From: Delphinapterus leucas
Taxonomy: Eukaryota > Chordata > Mammalia > Artiodactyla > Monodontidae
Assembly: GCF_002288925.2 (NCBI RefSeq)
Contig: NW_022098023.1
Location: forward strand, 32,963,651-33,027,650
Direction: 5' to 3'
DNA length: 64,000 nt
In this document: piece by piece, positions 42,606-54,494 of the stretch
How positions within the stretch are numbered: position 1 is the stretch's first letter
How the letters are laid out: each line of letters opens with the position of its first letter
Program-made: the position numbers and the translations under genes
The notes under the pieces: generated by a model
What the model saw: the letters and a program-made list of their open reading frames with translations, nothing else
The model's database searches: none
What the model was told of the DNA's origin: nothing

Positions 42606-43599
42606 TACCTGTAAAATATTTTATATTCCACCCCCCAATGTAACCTTATTAACTATTTGGTTTCCCCAAAACACAATCAAGAAAAGCAAGATTAATGCTT
42701 GATTCCTTCCTTTTATTTACTAAGTTGTAGAATAATAATTTGGTGCCCCATCAACCTGCAAAATTGACCAATAAAGTTTTGAAAAACACTACTGTGAACT
42801 TGTGGATTTAAAATATTTGATTCATTTTAACATTTTAATTCAACCTGGTTATTATTCTGTTTGATGCTCCATCAAATTGTTCCATCTTTAGCTAGAGAGA
42901 ACACACCTGAGTTGGCTCCTGTGTCTTTAAACATAATCTCATTGGTCTCTGACAACTTCTTTGCTTTAAGGTACAGCCACATATTGCAGACATGACTTGG
43001 TACCTTTCCTGTCTCAGAATGACAACTGGCCATTTCTCTAAGGAGCTCCGACTTATTTTAATAGGAAATGGTATGTAGAGACGGAAGTCTAAGTGATAGT
43101 GATAGAGATAATCTATACTACTTAGTTCACATGATTTCTAGAACTTTCTTGTGTATACAGCTAGAAGAAAATATTGCTTACTAATGACATTAATGTAAAA
43201 CTTATTTGCTTGATTCTTGCATCTACATAATAATTTAAATAACAACATTACCAGTAAAAATAAAACTACTGAATACTGTGCTTTTTTTTCGTCCTTATGG
43301 TATATTCAACCAAGAATGTACTCTCATAGTGCTGCGTTTTAAAAGCACTTGATGTAATTAGTCTCTGTGTGATTATGATTTTAACTTGGTATACAATTAA
43401 GTAATGTTCCCTTGTTTTGATTTGCTTTTGATGATTAACATTTGCTTAATTTCCTTTTCTATTTAATTTAAAAATGTATATGTTATGTACTTGTTCCCAA
43501 AGTCAAAATTATAAACCAAGGTGTATTCAGTGGGGTTTAGCTACCTGATGCTGAATTGATTAGAATGGACTTCTTTCAACCGAGAGGGTGACAGTGATT
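42606..43599. other. Unannotated AT-rich stretch
   Basis: Nothing recognised, although it may hold further decayed parts of the ERVL element that follows. Confidence 0.35.
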
Positions 43600-44960
43600 C
43601 CTTCTTATCAGAATGGGTACCTATTGTAGACCTGGGTTTGCCTTCCTTACCTGTAGAGGATCTCCCAGAACCACCATCTGAAGGCTTAAAGAATGCAGGA
43701 AATATATGAATAATATCCTGCACAACATTATTTCTGACTAAGGGACCCATTTTACAGCTCCTTACATAAAGAGATGTGACAACAGGCACACTATTGACTG
43801 GTCTTTCCTAAACCTTATCAACCTAGTAGAATGGTAGAATGGCCTGGTAGGTGGGTGGTTAAAGCAATAGCTTGGGGATGACACTGCTGGAGTGGGGTGC
43901 TGTCCTCCAGGAGTTTGTACATGCATTGAACCCTTGGCTTGGTTGTGAGTTCAATAGTTAGAATATGAATCTGGTAGCCAGTGGGTACAAGTAAGATTGG
44001 CCCTTCTCCCAATAACTCCCAGGGACCCATTTGTGGAATTTGTACTTCTCATCCTCATAAACTGGTTCTGCTGGATTAGAAGTTCTGATTTACGATGGGG
44101 TGGGGTAATATTTTCTTCATAGTGACTTGAAGGTACTACTACCACATGGGTGTTTTGGACACTTCATGCCAAAGGACCAGCAGTAAAAAAATTCTGTTAT
44201 TATGTTGATGGGGAAAATTGAACCTTATTGTCCTGAAGAGTTAATTAAGGTTCCTGCTATACAGTAAGGTAGAGAGAGGTATGCCTGAAAGAGGACATTA
44301 CTAGGGTGTCTCTAGGAGCATCAATGCCTGTTGACAACGTTGAACAAGCAGTTAAAGTAAACCCAATGAGGGCAAGTTAACTAAGGTTAACTTGCAGACC
44401 CCATAGGGATGGTGGTCTTGTTATCTCCCAGGCATGTGAACTAGAACAGCCAAAATGCTGGTCAAGAGTGAGGAAAATGTAGAGTGGGAGATTAAAAAAA
44501 TAATTAGATTCAAAACCAACTGCAGCAATAAGGATTATAGTTTGTTCTGTGAAACTTCTTGTATTAAATCCTTGCAGAGAATACCACATGCCATCACTGT
44601 AAGAGAGGCTCCATGACAAAGTTTGCTTTAATGGCAGGCATAGGTGAATTCCCTGGTTCCCGCATTTTACCTTAGCCACTTCTTAGGTTACCAATTCTCT
44701 GCATATTCTGAGCATCTTTGTGCAGGCTTTGACTGTCTTTGTGCAAGTGTGATCTGACAGTACTTCACCTTGGGCTCACATGTATATGTCTTACTTCTAG
44801 TGGAAACTTGTATGCACGTTCAGCTTGGAGTTGCAGGGAAGCTAATGCCTTTGACCAAAGGGTGATGAGAGCCAAAAAAGAATGCCTTCCTTTTTCAACC
44901 TTGAGGCAGACAGTTTCAAAAAGCATTTCCTGGTCTCCTCAGATGGCCCTACAGCATTAG
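43600..44960 (+). pseudogene. ERVL: Degraded ERVL-class endogenous retrovirus, pol (integrase) region
   Basis: In plus orientation the nucleotide sequence follows, with heavy divergence, the integrase-coding part of ERVL-family elements: landmarks are GGGTTTGCCTTCCTTACC (43634), the TTATTTCTGACTAAGGGACC block (43729), AGAATGGTAGAATGGCCTGG (43828), then the downstream pol tail (GGACCCATTTGTGGAATTTG at 44024, GGGGAAAATTGAACCTTATT at 44210). Frameshifts and stops occur throughout and no frame exceeds about 100 codons, so nothing functional remains. ERVL elements lack env, and none is seen. The LTRs were not identified, and the right limit is uncertain. Assignment rests on remembered similarity and needs a RepeatMasker run. 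Confidence 0.6.
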
Positions 44961-45164
44961 ACACCAGTCACCCTTTTTGGTGGCCAACTTGATAATGCAT
45001 CCTTGCACTGGTTATATCTCCTTTCGTATTCATTCCCCTTACATCTTCCTTCTGCTTCCTAGAATAACTTCCCAAACTAACCATCTGCATGCAAATCTTT
45101 GTTTTAAGCTCTGCTCACAGAGGAATCCTGGCTAAAAACACGGTCAAAATGCAGGCTCACTCTT

Positions 45165-45268
45165 GATTCTGTTCACTGCTATATCACTGCTCCTAAGAAC
45201 AGTCCCTGGCAATTAGGAGGCACTCAATAAGTATTTGTTAATTAATAAGCAGATAAATGAATGAGTCC
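45165..45268 (+). repeat. L2: L2 LINE 3'-end relic
   Basis: CTGTTCACTGCTATATCACT, CCTAAGAACAGTCCCTGGCA and AGGCACTCAATAAGTATTTG match the L2 terminus, with a degenerate AAATGAATGAG end. Confidence 0.88.
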
Positions 45269-46834
45269 CCTTTTTATTTAGACTAACAGAAAAATGAATC
45301 TATAGTTTTAACCTCTAAGATATCTAGGAGTGAGAAGTGGATGCAATGAGGTCAAGGCAAGCTTAAAGAATGAATTTAAAAGACCTATCTACATATTTAT
45401 TATATAGATTTTTATGTTTATCTTCTAGCAACTAGCAAAAGGACCACTCCTAGTACCAACTGTTTTAGGTCATGTTTCCTAGAAGCAGAGTCAGAGACAG
45501 GGTTTCAGGTGGATATTTTTTATTATATTAGGAGAAAAGGAGAGAAACTGGAGCTTAATGTTAGGATGCGATTCCAGATGGAGTCTAGCTTTAGCCCACT
45601 CCATGGGAGCTCTAGGGCATGCACTGCAACATCAAATTGGTTTCTGAAGCAGCCTTATTCCTGCCTCCAGGGAGTCAGTGGCTGTGATCTGTTCCTAGGA
45701 GTGCGGGTGAGACATAACCTTCCAGATTAGTCAACTCTTGCTTAGTTGAGGTCAATTACCTGGAGAAGGTTTTAATTTCATGCCATTAGTAGCCAAAAGC
45801 ACCAACTAGGGAATGGCTACACCGGTCCTGGTCAAATCAAAAGGATCTGGCCAAGACACCAGCAACATTCACCACAGGAAGAAATACATTTTCAGAGCAA
45901 GATAGGGAGTTTGACCAAATGTATTGAAATATTATTTAAGTTAAATTTTCAGGGATACTTTATCTTCCAGGTCGGCACAATTTACACAATCCTTTCCTCG
46001 TGAAATTGAATGATACTGATAGTGCAGACATTTGTTAATTTAGACACATCTGGATATTACCTCTAAAGGCAGCCACAGATATTAGTATGATTTGTATTCA
46101 GTAAACTCTATGAATCTCTTCTAATGTTATTTCCATCAATTAATTCTGCAATTCTTCAAAAGTTTTGAATATTTTGAGCTCTGAGTGCTCAGGCATGGGA
46201 AGTGAGTTGCAACCATCCCCAGTTGCCATCTGCTCAGTCCACATGTCCACATGGAATCTGCATACACGTACTTTGAACAAATCAGCAGTGCTCTTTTGTT
46301 CCCCTGCAGTCTTGGGTTCAGAGTGTTTAAACATCTTGTCAATTTCACAAGGATGTACAGCCTACTGAGCCACTGGGGGTCTGACAAGCTGGGTCTCTCA
46401 GAGCCTATTAATTCTAAAAAGTCCTTCATCTGAGGTAGCAGCTCAAAAAATATATTCAACAAGTTTCTATGACTCAGTCAACTGAATGCTTTAAAATAAA
46501 TCTCCATGCTCTTGTTATCCAAATTCTTCTTCTTTCAAAAGTACATAAACTCTTTATGATTAAGGGCATACAATGGAGAAAATTCAGTTTTGATCACCTC
46601 TATATTGTGCAATGAACTTGAATTGTACAGTTCATAGCACAGTGGTGCTCTGGAAAGAGAATATGTCGTCCTTATTTTGTGACTTGAGTAAATTGCTGAC
46701 ACCTTTCTTTTTCTTTTCACTTCAAGTGTCTAATCCTGGTACCTGAACTTAACTTTTCCTGCTTAAATCCTGTTCTTCAAGTTTCTTAGATTCCAAGCCA
46801 TTAGATTTTATTAGTTTTTAAGTGCTAGCTGATT
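45269..46834. other. Stretch with a possible unclassified LTR-like relic
   Basis: The segment 45455-45870 (CATGTTTCCTAGAAGCAGAG, ACAGGGTTTCAGGTGGATAT, AGTCAGTGGCTGTGATCTGT) feels like an interspersed repeat that I could not name. Overlapping opposed frames at 46136-46462, up to 108 codons, have no domain. The remainder is unannotated. Confidence 0.35.
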
Positions 46835-47002
46835 GGATAAAACTTTTTTCCTTTCCTTTCTTCTCTTTCCTTTCCTTTTATTTTCTTTGTACCCTTCCTT
46901 ATTTCCCTTCATCTCTTCCTCCTTCCCTCCCTCCCTCCCTTCCTTCCTTCCTCTTTCCTCCCTCCTTCCCTCCCTCTCTTCCTCCTCTCCTTCCCTGTTA
47001 AA
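46835..47002 (+). repeat. Polypyrimidine tract (CCTT/CCCT)n
   Basis: Long, nearly pure C/T sequence including TCCCTCCCTCCCTCCCTTCC, interrupted once by GTACCC. The plus-strand frame through it is low-complexity F/L/S/P, not a gene. It has triplex-forming potential. Confidence 0.85.
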
Positions 47003-47539
47003 ATCTTTGATTGAAGTCTCCTGGCCACTCCAGGGGGGAGGGGTCGGCTGAATTTGACCTTCAGGGCTAAATTTTACTTTGGGTCAAGTGAATGACCTTT
47101 ATTTCTATCCAGCAGAAATTTTCAGGAGGTGAAGAGTAATCTATAACTTTCATGCTGCACAGAATGAAGAAATATTCAGACAGTTTTTGAACTTAAAACT
47201 AAATTTATTCTTTGGAAACACCATGCAAGGAACTTTTTAAAACTTAAATCATTCCTTTATTTCCAGGACAAATTTCTTGAAGTTCTGTAAGGAAATATGT
47301 CTTCCTTTAAAAAATTATCTTTGAGGTGTCAAGAGCCAAACAAAGCAGTTCCCTATATAGAAAGTACTAATAACCAAAACTTCAAGGACAATATGTTGCA
47401 TCAAATTTATTTATTTAAATCATTTGTTTAAAACAGACTCTACTTCTCAAAGAATTCAAAATACATGGGAAAAAGAAGAGAATAAAAGGTATGCAACCTT
47501 TTCTGTGACTTTTTTCTATTAGAAAAGAGGATCTAGAGA
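47003..47539. other. Unannotated AT-rich stretch
   Basis: Nothing recognised. Confidence 0.4.
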
Positions 47540-48480
47540 AGTACAATAATTCAAGGTATGTTTTTTAGATGGAATGGACAGGACTTTGTTATAGATTAGA
47601 TGTGGGTCTGAAAGAGAGAAAAGTGTCAAACATTTGTTTATAGAAACTGGATAGATCATAATACGATTTCCTGAGACAGGAAAGACTAAAAGTGGAGTAT
47701 TTAGAGGAAGAGGAATGTGTAGAATTTTAGTTTGGAGCACATTAAATTAAGATGCTTATGAGACATCCAAGTGGAGAAGTAGAAATTCAAATAGGCCATT
47801 GGCTAAAGGATTTTTGGGCTCAGTAGAATGGTCTAAGCTGGAGCTGAAAGTTTTAGAAGTTGTTTACTAAAGATGGTACTGGAAATCTTAATCACCTAAG
47901 TGAGCATAGATAAAAAGATGCATCACACAATGCCTGGAATAACTTCAAAGTTTGGAGGTCAGGAGAGTAGAAGAAGCTGGCCCAAGATACTAAGAAGAAC
48001 TGGTGACCATGTTTCAAAGAGGATCAAGTGCTAACCACATTGAGAACCACTGGAGAGAGCTGAAGTTGTATGAGGATAGAAGGGTGCAATTAGATTTGCA
48101 ATACGGAAGTTGTACCGTCCTTGACAAAATTAATTTCAGTGCAATTATAAGGATGGAGATACCATCAAGGTGGCTGAAGAATAAATAGGGGGTGAGAGTT
48201 TTGATTCAGGGTTTGGGGTCAAGTTTTTAAAGAATTTTGACTATGATAGAGAGCAGAGCAAAGGAGTGGCAATTGGAAGATGAATGCTGTTTTTGAAAGA
48301 TGTGAGGATATTTGAACTCACTGGTGTAGACCAAGAATGACTTGGTCTAGATGGAGAAGTAGAAGATACAGGAAAAGGAGGACAATTTAAGAAGAAAGTT
48401 TGCGGAGATGAGAAGGAGAGGGACCTGGAGCTTACATGGAGGGATTTTTCTTTGCTAGTAGAAGAGACATTTTCTGTGAT
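47540..48480 (-). repeat. L2: Long L2 LINE relic, about 0.9 kb
   Basis: In reverse orientation this follows the L2 internal sequence: GATGGAATGGACAGGACTTT, TTAGATGTGGGTCTGAAAGA, GATGCTTATGAGACATCCAA, GTGGAGAAGTAGAAATTCAA, GGAGCTGAAAGTTTTAGAAG, GGAGAGTAGAAGAAGCTGGC. It comes from upstream of the 3'UTR, within the degenerate reverse transcriptase end. All frames are interrupted. Confidence 0.7.
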
Positions 48481-49617
48481 GTAACAGAGAAAAAAGGAGT
48501 GGACAGCTGCAGAAGATTTGTGAACTACACAAAGATTTTGTAATTTTTCTTTTTGATGTGGAATAAACTTCCCTCCTAGGTTGGAAAAGAATCATGTACA
48601 GGATTTTCCTAAGTGTTCTAGTAACCAAATATTGCCTCAAACCTTGGAGCTCCCTCCAAATGCTCTGTTTGTCACCATTCATAATTTCCCTTTTAACACT
48701 CACATTGTCCTCAGAAATTCTGCCAGCAGATCGCTATGGCTTCTGGAAGTTCAAACTACTCAACCTCTGAGCTTTTAAAACTTTCTTAAAAATTCAGTGA
48801 TTGGCCCATTAACACAGCTACTTGCCTCAATGTACCACAACAGGTTAAGAAAAGGTTTATTTTACTTATCTCCAAGCTTATGATATGGAAAATAATATTT
48901 CTCCTTACTTCATCTACATTTTCTTCCAATATTTCACTTCCTTTGGACCCCAAGGTAAAGAAATAAATAGACACTAACATCTCTGCACTAGATGAGATGT
49001 TCCAGAAATCATTAAGCCGAGAAAACATACTTTGTAATTTCTAAGGTAAGAACAATAGACATTCAAGGAAAAATTAGATCAGCGTTACTATGTGTGAGCA
49101 ATCTGTAAATTCTGACAATACTTTAGTAGTAAGAAGTAGGTATTATTAAATATGAAATTATTTAAGGAGGGATTTTCTTACTCATTGGAAAGATATGGCA
49201 GGCTCTTCACACCTCATAGAATACAACAGATAGTGATAACTGATCCTGGAGAAAGATTAGGGCAGACTGGAATTGACATGATACTTCATTGTATTATCTG
49301 CGCTTCTTGATTCCCTTTTTTTTTTTTTTGTACTTTTTCTTGTTTCTTTCCTAAGAAGAATGTATATATGGTGAAAATTAGATCTCCCAAATACTGATGC
49401 TGTCTTATTTTATGCCTGCTAATAATTATAGTATAAAAACAGAGAAATTCAGTGTCAAGTGTTTTAAAGTACGATTAAAACTTTAATCAAAATTCAACAA
49501 ATTATCACTCCCTGTACTTGACTTTAAGGTAAAGGAGGAAATTACAGGACTAAGATACCATCTGGAATTTGAATGGAAAAAAAAAGCACAAACCTGCTTG
49601 CATAGCTTTCTTCATTC
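48481..49617. other. Unannotated AT-rich stretch
   Basis: No repeat family recognised; opposed frames of up to 82 codons at 48455-49028 have no domain. It may contain the 5' part of the LTR whose 3' end lies at 51911-52229. Confidence 0.35.
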
Positions 49618-50524
49618 TCCTTCTTCTTTTTTCATTGAAGTATAGTTGATTTATAGTATTATATTAGTTTCAGGTGTACAACATAATGATGCAACATTTT
49701 TATAGATTATACTCCATTTAAAATTATTACAAAATAATGGCTATATTTCCCTATGCTGTACAATATATCCTTCTTGCTTATTTATTTTATACATAGTAGT
49801 TTATATCTCTTAATTCCCTAACCTCATCTTGCCCCTCCTCCCTCCCTCTCCCCATTGGTAACCACTAGTTTGTTCTCTATATCTGTGAGTCTGTTTCTGT
49901 TTTGTTATATTCATTTGTTTGTTTCATTTTTCGGATTCCACATACAAATGATAACATACAGTATTTGTCTTTCTCTGTCTGATTTATTTCACTAAGCATA
50001 ATACCCTCTAGGTCCATCCATGTTGCTGAAAATGGCAGAATTTCATTCTTTTTTTATGGCTAAGAAGTGTTCCATGGTATATATATACCACATCTTCTTT
50101 ATGCAGTCATTTTTTGATGGACACTTAGGTTGCTTCTATATCTTGGCAATTGTAAATCATGCTGCTGTGAACATTGTAGTATATGTATCTTTTTGAATTA
50201 GTGTTTTCATTTTCTTTGGATATATACCCAGGAGTGGAATTGCTGAATCATATGGTAGTTATATTTTTAGTTTTTTGAGGAACCTTCATAACGTTTTCCA
50301 CAGTGACTGCATCAATTTACATTCCTACCAACAGTGTACAAGGGTTCCCTTTTTTCTACATCCTTGCCAACATTTGTTATTTGTGGTCTTTTTGATGATA
50401 GCAATTCTGACAGGTCTCATTGTGGTTTTGATTTGTATTTCTCTGATGATTAGTGATGTTGAGCATCTCTTCATGTGCCTATTTGCCATCTGTATGTCTT
50501 CTTTGGGAAAATGTCAATTCAGGT

Positions 50525-50750
50525 CTTCTGTCCTTTTTTTTTTTCCTCTGCGGTACGCGGGCCTCTCACTGCTGTGGCCTCTCCCGTTGCGGAGCACAGT
50601 CCCTGGACGCGCAGGCTCAGCGGCCATGGCTCACAGGCCCAACCGCTCTGTGGCATGTGGGATCTTCCCGGACTGGGGCACGAACCCGTGTCCCCTGCAT
50701 TGGCAGGTGGACTCTCAACCACTGCGCCACCAGGGAAGCCCCTTCTGTCC
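50525..50750 (-). mobile_element. CHR: CHR SINE (cetacean type) inside L1
   Basis: Poly(T) at 50534-50544, then CTCTGCGGTACGCGGGCCTC through GCGCCACCAGGGAAGCCCC at 50741. TSD CTTCTGTCC is perfect at 50525-50533 and 50742-50750. A box and B box are visible on the minus strand. The frames of 77-187 codons across it mix antisense L1 and SINE and are not genes. Confidence 0.94.
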
Positions 50751-51228
50751 AATTTTTGATTGGGTTGTTTGTTTTTTGATATTGAGTTGTATGAGCTGTT
50801 TATATATTTTGGATATTAACCTCTTATTGGTCATATAATTTGCAAATATTTTCTCCCATTAGGTAGTTATCTTTTCATTTTGTCAATGGTTTCCTTTGCT
50901 GTGCAAACCTTTTAAGTTTAATTAGGTCCATTTGTTTATTTTTGCTTTGTTTCCTTTGATTTAGGAGACAGATCCAAAAAATTATTGCTATGGTTTATGT
51001 CAAACAGTATTCTGCCTACCTTTTCTTCTAGAAGTTTTATGGTTTCCATTCTTAGATTTAGGTCTTCAATTCATTTTGAGTTTATTTTTGTATATTGTGT
51101 GAGAAAATATTCTAATTTCATTCTTTTGCATGTAGCTGTCCAGTTTTCCCAGCATCACTTATTGAAGAGATTGTCTTTTCTCTACTGTATATTCTTGCTT
51201 CCTTTGTTGTAGATTAATTGACCATAAA
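50751..51228 (-). pseudogene. L1 ORF2: L1 ORF2 C-terminal region fragment (direct segment)
   Basis: The minus strand carries the part of ORF2 downstream of the reverse transcriptase, with INLQQRKQEYTVEKRQSL recognisable near 51159-51235. The reading frame is broken and then interrupted by the CHR at 50741. Residues upstream in the source L1, including the catalytic RT motifs, are missing because of the inversion and deletion. Confidence 0.75.
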
Positions 51229-51508
51229 TGCATGAAAGTGGGGGTAGCAATACTTGTATCAGAAAAAACAGACTTTAAAACAACATCTAAACAAAAGACA
51301 AAGAAAGGAATTATATAATGATAAAAGGGATAGATATAAGAGGAGGATATAACACTCATTAACGTACATGCATCTAATACAAGAGCACCTAAATATATAA
51401 AGCAAATATTCACAGCATAAAGGGAGAAATTGACAATAATACAATAATATTAACACCCCACTTACATCAATGGACAGATCATCCAGATAGAAAATCAATA
51501 AGGGAGGA

Positions 51509-51727
51509 ATGACCTTAAATTACACAGTACAGCAATTAAATATAATAGATATCTACAAGACATTTCACCCCAAAACAGCAGAATACACATTCTTTTCAAG
51601 TGCACATGGAACATTCTCCAGGATAGATCACATGATAGGCCATAAAACAAGTTTCAACAAATTTAAGAGACTAGAAATTATATCATGTAGTTCTTCTGAC
51701 CACAACAGTGTGAGGAAAAAAATGTGA
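51509..51727 (+). pseudogene. L1 ORF2: L1 ORF2 endonuclease C-terminal fragment (inverted segment)
   Basis: A 72-codon plus-strand frame contains IDIYKTFHPKTAEYTFFS, HGTFSRIDHMIGHKT and SSSDHNSV, the last strands of the apurinic-like endonuclease domain; the SDHN motif holds a catalytic-site histidine. Earlier catalytic residues lie upstream in other frames or are missing. This segment is the inverted half of the same insertion, so it opposes the remaining ORF2 sequence and is dead. Confidence 0.85.
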
Positions 51728-51910
51728 AAAACCCAAACACATGGAGGCTAAACAACATACTACTAACAAAACTAATGGGCCAATGAAGAAATCAAAAAGG
51801 AAATCAGAAAATGCCTGGAGACAAATGAAAATGGAAACACAACTTTCCAAAATCTATGGGATGCAGCAAAAGCAGTTCTAAGAGGGAAGTTTATAGTGAT
51901 CCTTCTTCTT

Positions 51911-52229
51911 CCTAAAACAGCTCACAATCAGCTGAATTCCTGGCTTCTTGGTAACAGTAGCCCATCCAGAGGCCACATGGAGAGGACCATGTGGGGAAGA
52001 ACTGAAACCCTCAGACAACATGTCTGACAGATGAGCTAGTGAGTGAGCATTCAGCTGATTTCAGCTCCTAGCCTTTGAACCATTCCAGCTGACCCTCGGT
52101 GGAGCAGGGGTGAGCTGACCCTGCCAACCCCTGGACAAATTGCAGATTTGTGAACAAGATAAATGTTACCAATTCTTAAGCCACTAAGTTTGGGGAAAGT
52201 TTGTTACACAGCAATAATAACTGGAATAC
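51911..52229 (+). mobile_element. MaLR-like LTR, 3' part
   Basis: AGCATTCAGCTGATTTCAGC, CATTCCAGCTGACCCTCGGT, then TTAAGCCACTAAGTTTGGGG and TTTGTTACACAGCAATAATA mark the 3' end of an MLT1/MST-type LTR. Its 5' part was displaced by the L1 to its left and was not identified. Confidence 0.65.
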
Positions 52230-53199
52230 TTTAATACGAAAATATCCCATTTCTTTGTGGTATGTTCAATTGTTAACACTCTCCTCAACAATAAATTTAT
52301 TTATTCAAGTTTCTCATTTTAAAAAATCCGATTTTTCTTTACATCCTCCTTCCAGGGATAGCCTTAGATATTTCCTATTCTTGAATATTCTATACTGGAA
52401 CTAGACATATGGGGAGAAAATAGCCAAAAGTCAATTTCCTGGCAAAAAAATTCATGAAAGTCTGGTTTACCAAACATTCCATTTGCCACAAAGTTGTCTA
52501 CATCAATTGTCTGGTGTAGATTGTGGATCCCAGGGAGGCTGTGGGGTGTCAGGTTGCTCAGACTTTTCCCTGTCCCTGCCCTCTCTCCTTCACTCTTTCT
52601 TTCCTTTGCTGATTCCTGCCATATCTTCTGATCCTTTGTTTCACGAGCTTCTTCTCCCTAATGTCCTCTCTTCATTCCATAATCACTTCTCTCTGCGCCT
52701 TATTCTCTCCCTGTGGTCCCCTCAAGCCCCTTCAGGAAATACTCTTTCCAGGATCAGTAGTCTGGGCTGAGCTGTGTGACCACTTTCCTTCTGTCTTTTC
52801 CTGACAAAGGCCTATTGTCTCCATCGCAACTCCTAATATGTTGGCCTCCCAGAACCACACGCAAACTGCACATTCTTTAAAACATTGCTATAAAGTCAAA
52901 ATGAAAACAAGCCAATTTACAATTCACAAACCTCTGTGAACTTTATAAGGAAAATGAGTTTGACCAATTGTTAGAATCAGAAAATGTAACAGATTGGTCA
53001 TTTGCCAAACTGGTTATCCAGCCAACTGACTTAATGCTGGGAGTCCTCATTCCTGTCCTCATCAGATCATGTCCATTCCTTTCTGAATAGACATTCCCTT
53101 TACAGGAAGGGCAAACTCTACACTCCTTGAAGGGCATAAATAGCCTCATCTGACCACTGTGTGCTGCTTCTACATCTTTTCCCATCATGCCCCCTCATG
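52230..53199. other. Unannotated stretch
   Basis: No repeat family recognised with confidence. A CT-rich patch covers about 52560-52740. The 95-codon frame at 52483-52770 is low-complexity S/L/F and probably not a gene. Confidence 0.4.
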
Positions 53200-53568
53200 T
53201 CTTATTGAAGCTCCAGAACACAGAACTGATTAGCTTCTGCAAACATCTCACTGCCATGTCCAAGCTCTGGCACATGCTTTTTCTTTTGTTTGCAACACTC
53301 ACTCTGCTCTTGCCCACTTGGCAAATGTTTTCTGCAGTTTCAAGTCTCCATTTTCCCAGGCTGCTTTGATATTTCAGCTGGGCTGTCATTCATTCCTACT
53401 GCTGCCTTTGCACAAACCTCCATCACCAGGAGGACATTTCATGACAAAAGAATTTCTCCACTGAACTGTTAGACCTTTGAGGGCAGGCATCCTAACATTC
53501 ATCTCTGTATACACATGACCTAGCATAGATATTGACACATAGTAGGTTCTCGACAAATACGATTTACC
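53200..53568 (+). repeat. L2: L2 LINE 3' relic
   Basis: CTCTGGCACATGCTTTTTCT, CTTGCCCACTTGGCAAATGT, TGGGCTGTCATTCATTCCTA, GACCTTTGAGGGCAGGCATC and TGACACATAGTAGGTTCTCG follow the L2 3' end in plus orientation. Confidence 0.75.
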
Positions 53569-53924
53569 TAGAAAATATTACTCCAGCCATCTGCTGTTTA
53601 AAGATAATTCTTTCACATAACCAATTTAAAATCACTCCCTCAGGCTATATAATAAAGAAACATATAAAGACCATGTCTGCATTTTGTTTAAGACTTCTAC
53701 TAAAATCACAGTTCCCTTTGTGGTTTAAAGACCCTTGTATAAATATTCATATTACTTATTTCTCTGAGTTTTAATAGAAGGTAAACACCTGTATCTACTG
53801 GCCCAAGGCATGCTTCTTTTTATTAGATATTTTATCAGATAACAGCAGGTGTGCCCCCTTCTCCCTGCTGCCCCGTCAATTTTTCCTTTATTTGCAGGGA
53901 GCTCAGAGCTAAGTTAATTTGTGG

Positions 53925-53927
<3 letters not shown>
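53569..53927. other. Unannotated stretch
   Basis: Nothing recognised. Confidence 0.4.

Positions 53928-53967
<40 letters not shown>
53928..53967 (+). repeat. (TG)20 microsatellite
   Basis: Twenty uninterrupted TG units, the longest pure dinucleotide repeat in the window and likely length-polymorphic. Confidence 0.97.
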
Positions 53968-53969
<2 letters not shown>

Positions 53970-53984
53970 TTTCACCATCCTTAG

Positions 53985-54175
53985 ATTCAAGTTTTAACTC
54001 TGTTTCTTCTTAGCTGTGTGACCTTACTAGGCCTTAACGTCCTCATATATAAAATTGGATTATCATAGCTGGTCAAATGACTCACAAGGTTTTTGTGAGA
54101 ATCAAATGAAACTTTGTAGGTAGAAATATTTTAGAAAGTGCTATCCCAATACGTGATAGCTTTTATTGTTCTTCC
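53985..54175 (+). repeat. MIR: MIR SINE relic
   Basis: GATTCAAGTTTTAACTCTGT, AGCTGTGTGACCTTACTAGG, CCTTAACGTCCTCATATATA and TTTTTGTGAGAATCAAATGA, followed by GAAAGTGCTATCCCAATACG, match MIR in order. Confidence 0.9.
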
Positions 54176-54494
54176 CGAAGAACTGATATCTTAAAAAATA
54201 TGACTTACACAATGTAACAGCTTCAGTTCCTTCCCTTGCAGCCAGGAGACAGAGAAGATTCAAAAATAGTAAGCATATTCACTTCCATTTCCTACACTGT
54301 AGGTTAACTTTTCCTATTTTCATTTTTATAACAGTATTGGGCACATAGCCTTAACTGTGAACTTCCTCAAATACTTTTATGGAAGCAGATGGGGTTTATT
54401 AAATCAAGTAAAACTTCAACCAGAAAGAGCTAATTTGTTCTTGAAAGGTGATTTCATAAGAAACCAGAGAGATTTTTTAACTTTTTCTATAAAC

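Larger units (their letters stand above)
49618..51910 (-). mobile_element. L1: L1 with twin-priming inversion and internal deletion
   Basis: The insertion is bounded by a perfect 11-bp TSD, TCCTTCTTCTT (49618-49628 and 51900-51910). From 49629 to about 51228 it is an L1 3' end in minus orientation, covering 3'UTR and the C-terminal third of ORF2, interrupted by a CHR SINE at 50534-50741. From about 51229 to 51899 it is in plus orientation and covers the endonuclease C-terminus and the linker after it. Most of the reverse transcriptase region between these segments is absent, so the inversion came with a large deletion. It lies inside a MaLR-like LTR. Confidence 0.88.

Noticed and set aside
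43541..44679. Minus-strand open frames of 64-100 codons as host genes
   Set aside because: They are antisense to an old ERVL relic and show no independent coding evidence.
46833..47051. 72-codon frame beginning FLSFLLFPFLLFSLYPSLFP
   Set aside because: The hydrophobic look comes from a CT-rich microsatellite, not from a membrane protein.
50275..50838. A 187-codon plus-strand open frame
   Set aside because: It is antisense L1 ORF2 at both ends with a CHR SINE body in the middle, so no host protein is implied.
53928..53967. Possible CRISPR-like or regulatory repeat
   Set aside because: A plain (TG)20 microsatellite, with no spacer-repeat pattern.
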